From positions 1 through 23,764 of IMG/VR virus record IMGVR_UViG_3300026512_000059: a DNA stretch of 23,764 nt; one strand, written 5' to 3'. The first letter of the stretch is position 1, and every line of letters begins with the position of its first letter. The stretch is from a virus. Below are positions 1 through 8,209 of the stretch, piece by piece. A model generated the notes under the pieces. The model was not told where the DNA came from. It saw only the letters and a list, made by a program, of their open reading frames with translations, and did not search any database. The position numbers were made by a program, and so were the translations under genes.

Positions 1-1563
1 TATGATAGAGTTTGCAAGAGAGTTAAAATCCATTTTTCCAGTCATTACAAAATCAACTAAAGTGTTTTCCATTCCTTTAAAAGCGTTAGTGAAAACATAG
101 TTAATCTCTTTAGATGTCTTTTTGCTTGCATCTTCTAACTTCTTAAGATAGTTGTTTTTATAACTGTTGACATATTTATCATAATCAGCACCTTTTAACC
201 CCATCAAATCAGCGTTTGTCGTAGCAGTTGAGCGGTCATCAGAAACAAGCCAAGCAGTTTTGTAATCTTTTAACTTGTTGTAGTAATCTTCCCATACTTG
301 TTGGGATGCGAACAGTTCTTTTGTTTTAGTCTTAAAAATACTAGTTTCTGCAGGTTTTGAAATATCGGCAATGCTTTTTTTAGTATGCTTTGCTTCTTCT
401 TTTACCTTTGCTAAATTTGCTATAAATTTTTTACTATATTCTTCAGCAGATATCCTTCCATTTTGAAGCTCCCCTGTAAGATGCATCATTTCGTTTTTAA
501 TTGATATTATTTTATTTGCTATATCCGGCAGACTGCTTTCTAATTTAAACCCTATTTTATCTTGTCCTAGACTATCAGCTAAATAATTATAAGCGTCAAT
601 CATGTTGTTAATCATCACTCGTACCGGTTCAATCGCAACTGCCGCAACTCCTGCAAGAGAATAGAAAGCCAACTTAATACCGTCCAATACAAGTTCAATT
701 CCCGTGCCAACGTCTTTGATAAAACCGAGCGAGTACACAATATTAGAAATAGCCGTGACTGTAATACTTTCAAAGCCTTTTATTTTACTTGTCGCATCGC
801 TACCAAACGCATTATCAATAAAAGTTAAAGCTGTTTTGGATGCTGCATCAAGCGGTGCTATCATCGAAAAAGAAATGGTTCGTTTAAAGCCTTTCATCCT
901 TGCATCTATCTGATCCATTTGGTCGTGATATGCTGCTGCCATATTGTAAGTGCTTTGCGATATTGAAATGCCTATCTTTTTGGCTTCTTCACTAAATTTT
1001 TGCAGGTCACTTGATGTGATACGCATGATACTACTTGCACTTTTACTAAAAATGTCTTGAGCAATTGCCGTCTTCCTGAAACCGTCGGGCATCTTCTCAA
1101 GGCGTTTTAATATTTCTTTGAACGCTATGTCTGTATTTGTAAAGTGTTTGCGAGCATATTCGGCACTTATTCCTAGTTCTTGAAAAGCAGTTTTTGCAGC
1201 ACCGCCACCTGTTCTTTGAAAATTTGACAATCTTCTAATTAAGGCACTAAGTCCTGCGTTGAGTTCTCCATTACTTACTGCGGCGAATTTAGCTGTATAT
1301 TGATATTCGGAAAGGGCGTCTGTTGTTAAGCCTAGCTTTTGGGCGAGTTTCCCTGTAGAGTCTGCAGCATCGAGAGAATCATCAATCATATTTTTAAAAG
1401 CTCTTACACCTTGGATACCGACATAAGCTGTAGCTAGCGTGAGAATGGTTTTTTGGATATTTGAAACGGATCGCTTTATTGTGCTTTCGGCTCTATCCAT
1501 TCCGTTAACAAGCTTTGCAGTGTCCGCTTTAACATCTATAATTACTGTTCCAACTGGTTTCAT
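1..1563 (-). CDS. tail tape measure protein, 3' end outside window
   Basis: Minus-strand reading frame open from an ATG at 1563 to the window edge, giving 521 residues with no stop; the C-terminus is missing. The start overlaps the stop of the tail chaperone frame (TAATG), so translation is coupled. The N-terminus (MKPVGTVIIDVKADTAKL) and a long helical, Ala/Lys-rich body fit a tape measure that fixes tail length inside the tail tube. The segment around residues 495-520 (GMENTLVDFVMTGKMDFNSL) matches the conserved C-terminal motif of lambda-gpH-type minor tail proteins. Hydrophobic stretches around residues 220-265 may help in membrane passage of DNA, as is usual for this family. Position directly after the chaperone frameshift pair is the canonical one. 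The family assignment is firm; total length is unknown. Confidence 0.93.
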   Translation of the reverse strand, partial: MKPVGTVIIDVKADTAKLVNGMDRAESTIKRSVSNIQKTILTLATAYVGIQGVRAFKNMIDDSLDAADSTGKLAQKLGLTTDALSEYQYTAKFAAVSNGELNAGLSALIRRLSNFQRTGGGAAKTAFQELGISAEYARKHFTNTDIAFKEILKRLEKMPDGFRKTAIAQDIFSKSASSIMRITSSDLQKFSEEAKKIGISISQSTYNMAAAYHDQMDQIDARMKGFKRTISFSMIAPLDAASKTALTFIDNAFGSDATSKIKGFESITVTAISNIVYSLGFIKDVGTGIELVLDGIKLAFYSLAGVAAVAIEPVRVMINNMIDAYNYLADSLGQDKIGFKLESSLPDIANKIISIKNEMMHLTGELQNGRISAEEYSKKFIANLAKVKEEAKHTKKSIADISKPAETSIFKTKTKELFASQQVWEDYYNKLKDYKTAWLVSDDRSTATTNADLMGLKGADYDKYVNSYKNNYLKKLEDASKKTSKEINYVFTNAFKGMENTLVDFVMTGKMDFNSLANSII

Positions 1564-2359
1564 TATTTACCATCTCCAAATGCTGCTATTAAAGTTTCCG
1601 CTATTGAAGAACTACTCATTTTCATAGCTTTTACCTTTGCTTTTTTATAATCATCTTCGCTTAGAGCTAAAATTTGCCCTACTTTGAAGATTGTGCCTAT
1701 GTGATTTTTCACACTTAGTCTCGCCCACTTCAACTGGTCTTTGGCTGAGTCATAAAGAAAACCAACTCTACCCATCCCACCATCATTAAATTCACACTTT
1801 GCGGCAATATTTGCTAGATAAACTTCAAACGGAAGAAGTTCATCTGCATTTTTATCGCCCTTTAGTGCAACTGCTATTCGCCAGACTGCTTTTTTTCAAG
1901 TTCTGCTTTGGCAATATCTAAATCACGCATTAAAGCAACATAGCCTTTCACTTCGGCATACACTTCAAGCTTCTCTTTGTCTTTACCGCTTACAAGCATT
2001 TCGTATCTTTGTTTGGCAATTTCTTCGGCGAATGCGTCTTGATCTTCACCGCCGATTTCTTCAAGTTCTTCAAACAGAGACTCTGCTTTTTCTTCGAGTG
2101 TCTCTTTTTCCTCAATAGCTCTTAGTGATTTGTCATAGTCACTATTGAGTTCATAAAGTTCTGCTTTTTTCTCTAAAGAGCGTTGTTTGTTTATATTTTT
2201 CTGTGCTTTTTTGTAAATATCTACAAACTTTTTCTCTAGCGTTTTTTGCTTTAACTTCTCGTCTCTTGTTGGCTCTCTGAAAAAGATAGAGAGCTTTTCT
2301 TTTGACTTATTGCCTTCACGAACATCAATGTCAATTTTATAATCAAGTTGTATTTTCAT
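1563..2359 (-). CDS. tail assembly chaperone GT fusion made by -1 frameshift
   Basis: At 1895-1889 the minus strand reads A AAA AAG in the zero frame (codons GAA AAA AAG), a classic -1 slippery heptamer of the kind used in E. coli dnaX. Slipping back one base leads into a frame that stays open to the TAA at 1565-1563. The product would be 157 residues of the G part plus 108 more (AVWRIAVALKGDKNADELL and onward), about 265 residues in all. The T part has no good independent start: the only internal ATG (1775) lies in the middle of the continuous frame. G/GT fusions at this gene position are well known in siphoviruses, where the T part binds the tail tube protein. I see no clear downstream pseudoknot. 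Confidence 0.8.
1874..2359 (-). CDS. tail assembly chaperone, short (G-type) product
   Basis: A 161-residue acidic and lysine-rich protein beginning MKIQLDYKIDIDV. I chose the ATG at 2359, one base after the tail tube stop; an upstream in-frame GTG at 2389 would overlap the tail tube gene and has no better ribosome site. It has long helical stretches rich in E and K, ending in ELEKKQSGE. Its place between tail tube and tape measure, plus a slippery A7-G run near its 3' end (1889-1895), identifies it as the equivalent of lambda gpG, which coats the tape measure during tail assembly. There is no recognisable catalytic motif and none is expected. The assignment rests on synteny and the frameshift rather than on sequence likeness. 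Confidence 0.82.
   Translation of the reverse strand: MKIQLDYKIDIDVREGNKSKEKLSIFFREPTRDEKLKQKTLEKKFVDIYKKAQKNINKQRSLEKKAELYELNSDYDKSLRAIEEKETLEEKAESLFEELEEIGGEDQDAFAEEIAKQRYEMLVSGKDKEKLEVYAEVKGYVALMRDLDIAKAELEKKQSGE
1889..1895 (-). promoter_or_regulatory. -1 programmed frameshift slippery site A AAA AAG
   Basis: Seven A residues followed by G on the minus strand, in the phase needed for tandem -1 slippage (XXXYYYZ with X=Y=A, Z=G). The zero-frame stop (TAG, 1876-1874) follows four codons later, and the -1 frame is open for 108 residues. This sets the ratio of short to long tail chaperone. Confidence 0.82.
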
Positions 2360-2360
2360 A

Positions 2361-2774
2361 CTATGCTGCCGCTGTAATTGTTGGCGCACCGTTGAGATTT
2401 ACAGTGAAAGAGGCAAGCACGTCTCCGTCTTCTTCTTGATTTAGTTCAAAGTCAGACACAACCGCACCGGTCCATCCGAAAGTTGTTCCGTTTTTCCCTG
2501 CTGTGTCTGATAACTCAATTTCAAAAGGAACTGTGGTTCCATCATTGAAAGCCGTTTCGAGTTCTTTCGCCCCGGCATCATCTGTTGGATTGTAAAGGAT
2601 GCTAATTGCAAGAGGGTCTGTTTTAACATTTCCGATTGCCTGAACTATTACTCCGGTGTTGATTGCCTCATACTCTTTGATATTTCTTTTTTGTTTAATG
2701 CTGCCGATTGACTGCAAGTCGCCTGCATCTTTGGCATTAATTCTTACTTTGTGACCAGAAGTTCTGATTGCCAT
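2361..2774 (-). CDS. major tail tube protein
   Basis: A 137-residue protein starting MAIRTSGHKVRINAKDAGDL. The ribosome site AAAGGAC overlaps the end of the preceding gene (stop at 2778-2776). Length, beta-rich pattern and the segment EIELSDTAGKNGTTFGWTGAVVSDF fit gpV-like tail tube subunits, which polymerise as hexamer rings around the tape measure. The gene sits directly before the chaperone frameshift pair, as expected. The C-terminus (LNGAPTITAAA) is small-residue rich. I am confident of the role, less of the exact family. Confidence 0.85.
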   Translation of the reverse strand: MAIRTSGHKVRINAKDAGDLQSIGSIKQKRNIKEYEAINTGVIVQAIGNVKTDPLAISILYNPTDDAGAKELETAFNDGTTVPFEIELSDTAGKNGTTFGWTGAVVSDFELNQEEDGDVLASFTVNLNGAPTITAAA

Positions 2775-2775
2775 G

Positions 2776-3108
2776 TTATGTCCTTTTTATAGTTAAATCT
2801 ATCAACTGTCTATACAGTTCTAGTTCATCTTCGTAGAGGTCTTGAGCGGAAATACTTCCTCCCCCTAATTCAATCACGCTTGCTATAACTTCATCTTTTA
2901 AAGTTTTAGACTCTCTATAACTTTTTGAGTAAATATCCACTTGAAAGCGAACGTTTCTACTCATTAAGTTTCCGTTTGTTGCTTGGTTTGCACCATCAAA
3001 AACGACCTGATAAGTGATTGCGGGGTAAGCTGCATCATCTGGCATCATCATTGGGTAAACTCTATCGCACACATTTTTCAATGTGTTAAACAAATCTTTC
3101 TCAATCAT
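2776..3108 (-). CDS. tail completion/terminator protein (DUF3168-like)
   Basis: A 110-residue protein (MIEKDLFNTLKNVCDRVYPM). The pattern of an N-terminal helix, the segment DDAAYPAITYQVVFD, then RNVRFQVDIYSKSY and a following helix fits the DUF3168 / lambda gpU-like fold that caps the tail tube and joins it to the head. It overlaps the preceding gp10-like gene by 4 bp (ATGA-type), and its last codons carry the ribosome site for the tail tube gene. Synteny strongly supports the assignment. Confidence 0.82.
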   Translation of the reverse strand: MIEKDLFNTLKNVCDRVYPMMMPDDAAYPAITYQVVFDGANQATNGNLMSRNVRFQVDIYSKSYRESKTLKDEVIASVIELGGGSISAQDLYEDELELYRQLIDLTIKRT

Positions 3109-3578
3109 AATTTTGCTATTTCCTTATCAACTCGTTTTTTCATATACTCTCTAACAAACTTTATTGACTCTTCGCCCTTTTTCTCAAAGGCTGGACGCAT
3201 GAAAGGATGCGGTTTTATCCCTAGTCCTTTTGCAACTATTTTTTCTCTTCTTTTGCCAAGTTTTCCAGTTCTCTGTTTTTTCATAGGATGGTCAAGTTTT
3301 GCATAAGTTCCAAACTCAACAAAGTGAGCATACCACCCACCTTTTTTAATTCTTGGCGTAACTGAAAAGTGAATAATGTTCTTATTTTTACTTTTTCGCT
3401 TTACCGCTCCAATGCTTTTTTTCAGTGTTCCTGTGTTTGTTGGAACTAATGCCTTAGCCTCCTTCACAATTGGCTTAGTGCCTGCACGAACTGCACCGAC
3501 AACTACATTCTTTTGAATACGCTCAGGTAGTTTTTTTAGTTTTTTTAAAACTTCATCTAAGCCTGTTACGCCTTCCAT
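3105..3578 (-). CDS. HK97 gp10-like tail component
   Basis: A 157-residue basic protein beginning MEGVTGLDEVLKKLKKLPER. The N-terminal amphipathic helix, VPTNTGTLKKSI (residues 45-56) and WYAHFVEFGT (residues 82-91) are the hallmarks of the HK97-gp10 family, thought to act at the neck or tail end during joining. Its ATG follows the head-closure stop directly (TAAATG), and its 3' end overlaps the next gene by 4 bp. Confidence 0.9.
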   Translation of the reverse strand: MEGVTGLDEVLKKLKKLPERIQKNVVVGAVRAGTKPIVKEAKALVPTNTGTLKKSIGAVKRKSKNKNIIHFSVTPRIKKGGWYAHFVEFGTYAKLDHPMKKQRTGKLGKRREKIVAKGLGIKPHPFMRPAFEKKGEESIKFVREYMKKRVDKEIAKL

Positions 3579-3893
3579 TTAAACAACCTCTGTACAAATC
3601 AACTGCAAAGTTTTGTTTGCTTCACGGATATTTAAAACACTTTCAATACTAAACTCACGAGCGCCAAACATTACACGCATCTTTGGTTTAATATCTTTTA
3701 AATATCTCAGCTCTATTTTGTGGGAAACTTCGGCATTTGTTCCTGCCTTGTAATACTCTTTAGCACTCAACGGAGTTATAGAAGCATAGGCTGTTTTAAA
3801 ATCTTCCCAGCCTTTTACAACCTCGCCAAAATCATTCTGTGTTTCAGAATATGTTTGAATGATTATTTTGTGCTTTAAGTTTCCGCTTCTCAT
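3579..3893 (-). CDS. head closure / head-tail joining protein
   Basis: A 104-residue protein (MRSGNLKHKIIIQTYSETQN). The features MRSGNLKHKI..., DFGEVVKGWEDFKTAYASI, a central SAKEYYKAG and a late GAREFSIESVLN are typical of the SPP1 gp16/HK97 gp7-like head-tail joining family. The protein forms a ring that seals the connector after packaging. Overlap with the upstream connector gene is 4 bp (ATGA), so the two are translationally coupled. Confidence 0.9.
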   Translation of the reverse strand: MRSGNLKHKIIIQTYSETQNDFGEVVKGWEDFKTAYASITPLSAKEYYKAGTNAEVSHKIELRYLKDIKPKMRVMFGAREFSIESVLNIREANKTLQLICTEVV

Positions 3894-4459
3894 AATCTTC
3901 CTACTATGTATTTAGATATAAGAAAGTTGTTATACTCATTTTGTAGATATGATGTTATTGTTCCAATAACTATCTCTTCGCGGTTCTCATACATAGTCGC
4001 TATGCGAATAAGCATCCACTGCTTTAGTGGTGCAGGAACTCCGCCAACATAACCACTTCTAAAAGTGATCTTCACACTGTTTGCTTCATTTGAAACACTC
4101 GGATAGCTCACATCACGCTTTTTATAAACAATACCAGGTTCACTGATATCATCTACTTTGTACAGTGAAGCATCAAGAAGTACAAAAGTATCACTTCCAT
4201 CTGGTACATACTCTATCTTCTCAACCGAAATAAGCGGAGATTTTGCGAGCTCCATCGACTCACTTAACCCATCTACATACAACTCCCAAGTAGCCTCTAC
4301 AAACTGTCTTGATGTTATCTCCTCAGCCTGAGCAGTTGCCGCTTCTATGAGAGAAGTAATGTATGTATCATCATCGCTGTGCAACACTCGAAGATGCGCT
4401 TTTGCTTCATCGAGCGTAATCGGTAGTGATGATGGCGGAGTAATGAGTCTGAGCTTCAT
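3890..4459 (-). CDS. head-tail connector (gp6-like)
   Basis: A 189-residue protein starting MKLRLITPPSSLPITLDEAKAH. The segments LPITLDEAKAHLRVLHSDDD and YITSLIEAATAQAEEITSR are the signature of the gp6-like / phiE125 gp8 connector family. The C-terminal half (VPAPLKQWMLIRIATMYENR) forms the second conserved helix pair. It is a dodecameric adaptor that binds below the portal. It directly follows the small accessory gene: that gene's stop ends at 4460 and this ATG begins at 4459. Confidence 0.92.
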   Translation of the reverse strand: MKLRLITPPSSLPITLDEAKAHLRVLHSDDDTYITSLIEAATAQAEEITSRQFVEATWELYVDGLSESMELAKSPLISVEKIEYVPDGSDTFVLLDASLYKVDDISEPGIVYKKRDVSYPSVSNEANSVKITFRSGYVGGVPAPLKQWMLIRIATMYENREEIVIGTITSYLQNEYNNFLISKYIVGRL

Positions 4460-4840
4460 CTACTTATCTTCCTCTTTTTTCAGTGGTTCGCCTTGCATTT
4501 TTTCATCTACAAAAGATTTAATCTCATCATCATTTAAGACGATTCCCTCAATCTCTGCAACTTTTAATGCAACTTTTTCGTAAAGCTCACGCAACTCCAA
4601 CTCAAGAGTCTCTTTTTTTAAAATTGCGTTTGCCTCTGCCTCTTTTGCTTTTACTTCATCTTCAATCGATTGCAGTTTTTTCTTTGCAATCTCATAGGAT
4701 TTTTTATTCATAGGCTCCGCTTGATGTGAATCAATAAGAGCTATGGCCTCTTTTACAGGTAGATCAATTTTGTCACCTGGTGCATGACTGCCATCTGGTC
4801 CACTTCGACCAGTTAGCAGTTTGAGTTCTAATGTACTCAT
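4460..4840 (-). CDS. small phage protein, N-terminal FluMu-like segment, helical C-terminus
   Basis: A 126-residue protein. I used the ATG at 4840, with AAAGGT about 8 bases upstream, over the adjacent GTG at 4843. The N-terminus (LELKLLTGRSGPDGSHAPGD and the following LPVKEAIALIDSHQAEP) resembles the short domain found in Mu-like structural or accessory proteins: a small beta unit then a helix ending in a 'LI..G.A.P'-like motif. Residues about 45-105 are a charged, coiled-coil-prone helix. It lies between capsid and connector, where small head proteins often sit. Function is not established. Confidence 0.6.
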   Translation of the reverse strand: MSTLELKLLTGRSGPDGSHAPGDKIDLPVKEAIALIDSHQAEPMNKKSYEIAKKKLQSIEDEVKAKEAEANAILKKETLELELRELYEKVALKVAEIEGIVLNDDEIKSFVDEKMQGEPLKKEEDK

Positions 4841-4851
4841 CACTTAACCTT

Positions 4852-6036
4852 TTACTCTGCCATTTGCAAGTAGTTGATCGCTTCAGGTAAAACAAGTTTT
4901 CCATCAACTCTTTTATCTACCTGGAAGCCTACATGCCCTGTTGCAGCATAAAGCTCATCAAGACGAACCATGTTCATAACCTTTCTATCTTTGATGAAAT
5001 AGTAAGAGAAATCTCCAAATGCGATAGGTTTTGTTTCAGAACCGATGTCTGGCATATTTTTGTTGATAACAATAGGACGACCAAGAAGTGTTGACGGAGC
5101 ACCGTTAAGACCCTTGTTTACAAGATAGTCACCGTTACCATCTTTTAGCTTCATAATAGATACAAGTGTGTTTCTATTCATCATCCAGTGTGCTTCACCT
5201 GCATAATCTTCATCTAAAGAACCCCAGAGGTCGATGATCTCATCAGCTGTAATTGCATTGTTTGCAGCGGCAGTTTTTCCAAGAGTAGCATCAAGTAAGA
5301 AACCTCTTGCTCCTTTTGTACCATCACCGCTTACAAAAGCCTGCTCTTCTGTTTTGATGATAGATTTTGAAAACTTCATAGCTATGTATGCTTCAATGCT
5401 TGTAAAACTGTCTTGTAAAAGTTCACGAGTAGCCTTAATAGTAACACCCATTTTAAATGCTTTCATTACAACACGACCAACACCGACATCGCCAACAGGA
5501 TATGCTTCACCCTCATCAAGCCATGCACATGCAACATCAGCACCCTCAATAGGAATATTTTCAGTTGATGTTGAAACACTTACAGTAGCAAGATTTCTCA
5601 TATATGATTTTTCTGTAAGCTTGTTGATGATTGTTGTTTGGAACTCTTCTGGAACAAGGTACCCACCTTGTGCATCAACACCGACACTTAAAGCACGAGA
5701 TTGCTGTTGTGTAAGAGGCATTCTCTTTTGTGCCGCCCAAAATGCAGAACGATAGTCGGTATCGTTTGTATCTTGCACTACTTCACCTGTAATTGCACCA
5801 GTTTCAACAAGTGCAGCTCTTTGAGGTTGTGCCATAAATGTTTCACGCTCTTGTTGTTTAGCAACACGTTTTTCTTCTTTTTCAATATCAGCACGAGTTG
5901 CATCAAAATCAGCTTCAAGCTGATCATACTCAGAAGAGAGTGTATCATCGAGTCCATCGGGATTCTCATTTAGCATTGTTGTCATGCGACCTTGTAGTTG
6001 TGCAAGTTTTGCACGCAGTTTTTCTAATCTGTTCAT
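4852..6036 (-). CDS. major capsid protein, HK97 fold
   Basis: A 394-residue protein. The first 70 or so residues are a coiled-coil delta/scaffold domain (MNRLEKLRAKLAQLQGRMTT). The mature part begins near ALSVGVDAQGGYLVPEEF (about residues 114-131), a segment present in nearly all HK97-type capsids, and continues with SGDGTKGARGFL near 238 and the P-domain and A-domain blocks. The scaffold is expected to be cut by the upstream protease between about residues 70 and 115; the exact site is not visible. The ribosome site AGGAGATCTA precedes the ATG, which overlaps the protease stop (TAATG). Family identity is secure. Confidence 0.97.
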   Translation of the reverse strand: MNRLEKLRAKLAQLQGRMTTMLNENPDGLDDTLSSEYDQLEADFDATRADIEKEEKRVAKQQERETFMAQPQRAALVETGAITGEVVQDTNDTDYRSAFWAAQKRMPLTQQQSRALSVGVDAQGGYLVPEEFQTTIINKLTEKSYMRNLATVSVSTSTENIPIEGADVACAWLDEGEAYPVGDVGVGRVVMKAFKMGVTIKATRELLQDSFTSIEAYIAMKFSKSIIKTEEQAFVSGDGTKGARGFLLDATLGKTAAANNAITADEIIDLWGSLDEDYAGEAHWMMNRNTLVSIMKLKDGNGDYLVNKGLNGAPSTLLGRPIVINKNMPDIGSETKPIAFGDFSYYFIKDRKVMNMVRLDELYAATGHVGFQVDKRVDGKLVLPEAINYLQMAE

Positions 6037-6683
6037 TAGATCTCCTTTAGTTTTAAATTGAATTTTTTACGAAGTACATCTGTATTTCGTAGTTTTACAG
6101 CCTCTTTTTTTGCTGAGTGTGAACGACCCATAGTCGCACCTTTGTCAAAACCTTTCCACACAGCCGACAACTCAACTAAGGTGTAGTCAGTTACGAGTAT
6201 GTGGTCTGGTTCATCTTTTTTACTGGTTACGATGATGTCGTTTACATAGTATCCGACACTTACATCTGTTAAAATGCGGTCCTGGTACTTTGTGAAAACT
6301 TTCGATGCATCATCATCTGTACCAAAAACAACATCTGCTTTTATTTCTCCACTCTCAACTCGGGCATTTTCTATGCGTCCTATGGCGGTATCGACTGCTT
6401 GGCGATGGTCTTTGAAAAATGTTCTAAGCTCATCAAGACGCGCACCGTCTGGGTCAAGTTCTTCAATATATACTTCATCATTCCACCAGTCATATCTCTC
6501 TCCTGCATTATCATTGCTTACCAATATAAATGGGATTGAGCGATTTTCTACATCTATCACGCTCTCTCGTTCTTGTGTGTTTGCACTTACACGGCGAACC
6601 ATACGACCACATGAACGACTCATCACACCGACTTCGTTCATGCGAGCGATAATTTCAGCCTTACTTCGTTGTTTTTTCGCCAT
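6036..6683 (-). CDS. HK97-family prohead protease (peptidase S78/U35)
   Basis: A 215-residue protein from the ATG at 6683, preceded by GGAAGGTG; an upstream in-frame TTG at 6704 is less likely. It carries the expected catalytic elements: His93 in RTFFKDHRQAVDTAIGRI, Ser142 in ILTDVSVGYY, and Glu171 in LVELSAVWKGFDKGA. It cuts the capsid scaffold domain and itself during prohead maturation. It overlaps the portal gene by 23 bp at its 5' end and the capsid start by 1 bp. Arg/Lys-rich ends are typical for a protein that is packaged inside the prohead and then degraded. Confidence 0.94.
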   Translation of the reverse strand: MAKKQRSKAEIIARMNEVGVMSRSCGRMVRRVSANTQERESVIDVENRSIPFILVSNDNAGERYDWWNDEVYIEELDPDGARLDELRTFFKDHRQAVDTAIGRIENARVESGEIKADVVFGTDDDASKVFTKYQDRILTDVSVGYYVNDIIVTSKKDEPDHILVTDYTLVELSAVWKGFDKGATMGRSHSAKKEAVKLRNTDVLRKKFNLKLKEI

Positions 6684-7893
6684 TAGCGTCACCTTCCTTT
6701 CCAAAATTTAGCGGAACTATCATTTTATCAAGTCCATCTATAGGGTTTAAATCTTCAAGCTCACGTGCTTCATTTCTGCTCATCCAGCACCCTTTTGTGA
6801 TGGCAGATTCGTACGCTGCGTATCTACTACCGATATCTCCACGCAAAAGTGCTGCAAGAGAGAACTTCATGTAGTAGTTTTTTTTCTCCTCTTTTGTTAG
6901 GAGTTTCTTTTTAAGCTCTTTTTCTATACGAACCGCCCAGGGATGGATGGCATCTGTTACAAACTTGATGGATTGGTGTTCTATGTTTGAGAAAGTTGCT
7001 TTATCAAGTTCATTTATCATGTGAAGTGGTACTCTAAATATAGATGCGATTTCTGCTTTGGTGAACTTACGAGATTCTATATACTGGCCATCTCTGTTTG
7101 AAATAGTAATAGGAGTAAATTTGAATCCATCCTCAAGAATAAGCGGTTTACCTGCATTCATAATGCCGGTGTACGCTTCTCTAAAGCTTTGTTTGAAACG
7201 CTCAAATGCACCATCACTCATAGACTTTACACCCTCACCGCTTACCACACCTGATGGTGTCGCACCGTTTTTAAAAAGTGTAGATCCAAACTCTTCCATA
7301 GCGATGGAAGCACCGATGGTATGTCTGTTATATGTGATAGGAGAGATACCTATGATGCCATCAAGTGTCATCCCTTTAAAGTGTAGTACCTCATTTGCTT
7401 CAAGAGGCACTTCGCCAAGTGTCGTATGTCGGTAGATATATACAAGTTTTCCACTGTCAAGACGAACTATCTGCATAAGTTCATTTTTAAGAGGGTTAAT
7501 TGCAGTTACTTTACCTGATTTGTTACGAACAATCTGCGAATAGTGATTTCCTCTTAATGTAAGTTCAAGCATAACGAGCTGTATATATGCAACCGATGTC
7601 ATATCTTCATTTGGTTCATCAAGTAAAAGTGTATAGAGTGGATGTTTTTTTGCTTTTTGTTTGATGTTTTTTTTGTTTTTTATCTCCTCTTTGTAGAGAA
7701 AAAGAGGAAGTGTTGAGAGTGTTTCACTCAGAATATTTACGCACGAATAAACAGAAGTATGTTGCAGTGATCTCTCTGCTGTTACATGAACACCAGAAGA
7801 TGATAATCCTCCAAACATAGAGCTGAGCCACTCTGTCGGTTTTGATAAAGTCGATACAGCATCTCTTTGCATCATTCGTGAGATAATACTCAT
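6661..7893 (-). CDS. portal protein, HK97 family
   Basis: A 410-residue protein. The blocks SVYSCVNILSETLSTLPLFLY (residues about 48-68), LTLRGNHYSQIVRNKSGKV, FKGMTLDGIIGISPI and the late RVPLHMINELDKATFSNIEH are standard for HK97-type portals, the dodecameric ring through which DNA enters. Its start overlaps the small membrane protein gene stop by 4 bp (ATGA), and its 3' end overlaps the protease gene. Length is normal for the family. Confidence 0.96.
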   Translation of the reverse strand: MSIISRMMQRDAVSTLSKPTEWLSSMFGGLSSSGVHVTAERSLQHTSVYSCVNILSETLSTLPLFLYKEEIKNKKNIKQKAKKHPLYTLLLDEPNEDMTSVAYIQLVMLELTLRGNHYSQIVRNKSGKVTAINPLKNELMQIVRLDSGKLVYIYRHTTLGEVPLEANEVLHFKGMTLDGIIGISPITYNRHTIGASIAMEEFGSTLFKNGATPSGVVSGEGVKSMSDGAFERFKQSFREAYTGIMNAGKPLILEDGFKFTPITISNRDGQYIESRKFTKAEIASIFRVPLHMINELDKATFSNIEHQSIKFVTDAIHPWAVRIEKELKKKLLTKEEKKNYYMKFSLAALLRGDIGSRYAAYESAITKGCWMSRNEARELEDLNPIDGLDKMIVPLNFGKEGDANGEKTTK

Positions 7894-8099
7894 ACTGTCT
7901 CACTTTTTTGTTCTTTTAATGGAGGGTTTTTAATCTCAAGTATAAAAAGTGTCAACATCACAACAGCATGTACAACAAGTGCTCCACTGTAAGCGTAATT
8001 TGTCACAGCAGGGAAAGAGAGTGCAGCAGCATAAGCAAATGCTCCGATGATAAGTGCAAAAAATATGTAAAGTGCTATGATGTATTTAAAAATTTCCAT
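7890..8099 (-). CDS. small two-helix membrane protein
   Basis: A 69-residue protein with two hydrophobic segments, about residues 5-27 (YIIALYIFFALIIGAFAYAA) and 36-55 (AYSGALVVHAVVMLTLFILE), followed by a charged tail. It is coupled to the portal gene by a 4-bp overlap, and its own ribosome site is weak. A small membrane protein between terminase and portal is sometimes seen in such phages; holin or holin-like activity is possible but there is no lysin nearby to support it. Function unknown. Confidence 0.6.
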   Translation of the reverse strand: MEIFKYIIALYIFFALIIGAFAYAAALSFPAVTNYAYSGALVVHAVVMLTLFILEIKNPPLKEQKSETV

Positions 8100-8167
8100 A
8101 AAAGAAATCTACATCAAAAAAAGAAAGATTTTAAAAAAGCTTGCGAATATGCAATGTTGTTGTGAAA

Positions 8168-8188
8168 TTTCCCTCAAAAAGAGGGAAA
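8168..8188 (-). terminator. hairpin after hicB, possible terminator
   Basis: Perfect 8-bp stem (TTTCCCTC / GAGGGAAA) around a 5-base loop, just downstream of the hicB stop on the minus strand. The following T-run is short (TTT then CAC), so termination may be partial, which would let the late transcript through to the portal gene. Confidence 0.5.
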
Positions 8189-8209
8189 AAGAGGTGAAAT
8201 TTGTACTTT

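Noticed and set aside
1563-1775. Independent 70-residue gene before the tape measure
   Set aside because: It is the end of the -1 frame of the tail chaperone, and its internal ATG has no ribosome site.
5234-5973. Plus-strand open frames over the capsid gene
   Set aside because: Antisense shadows of the HK97 capsid gene with cysteine/serine-rich, unnatural translation.
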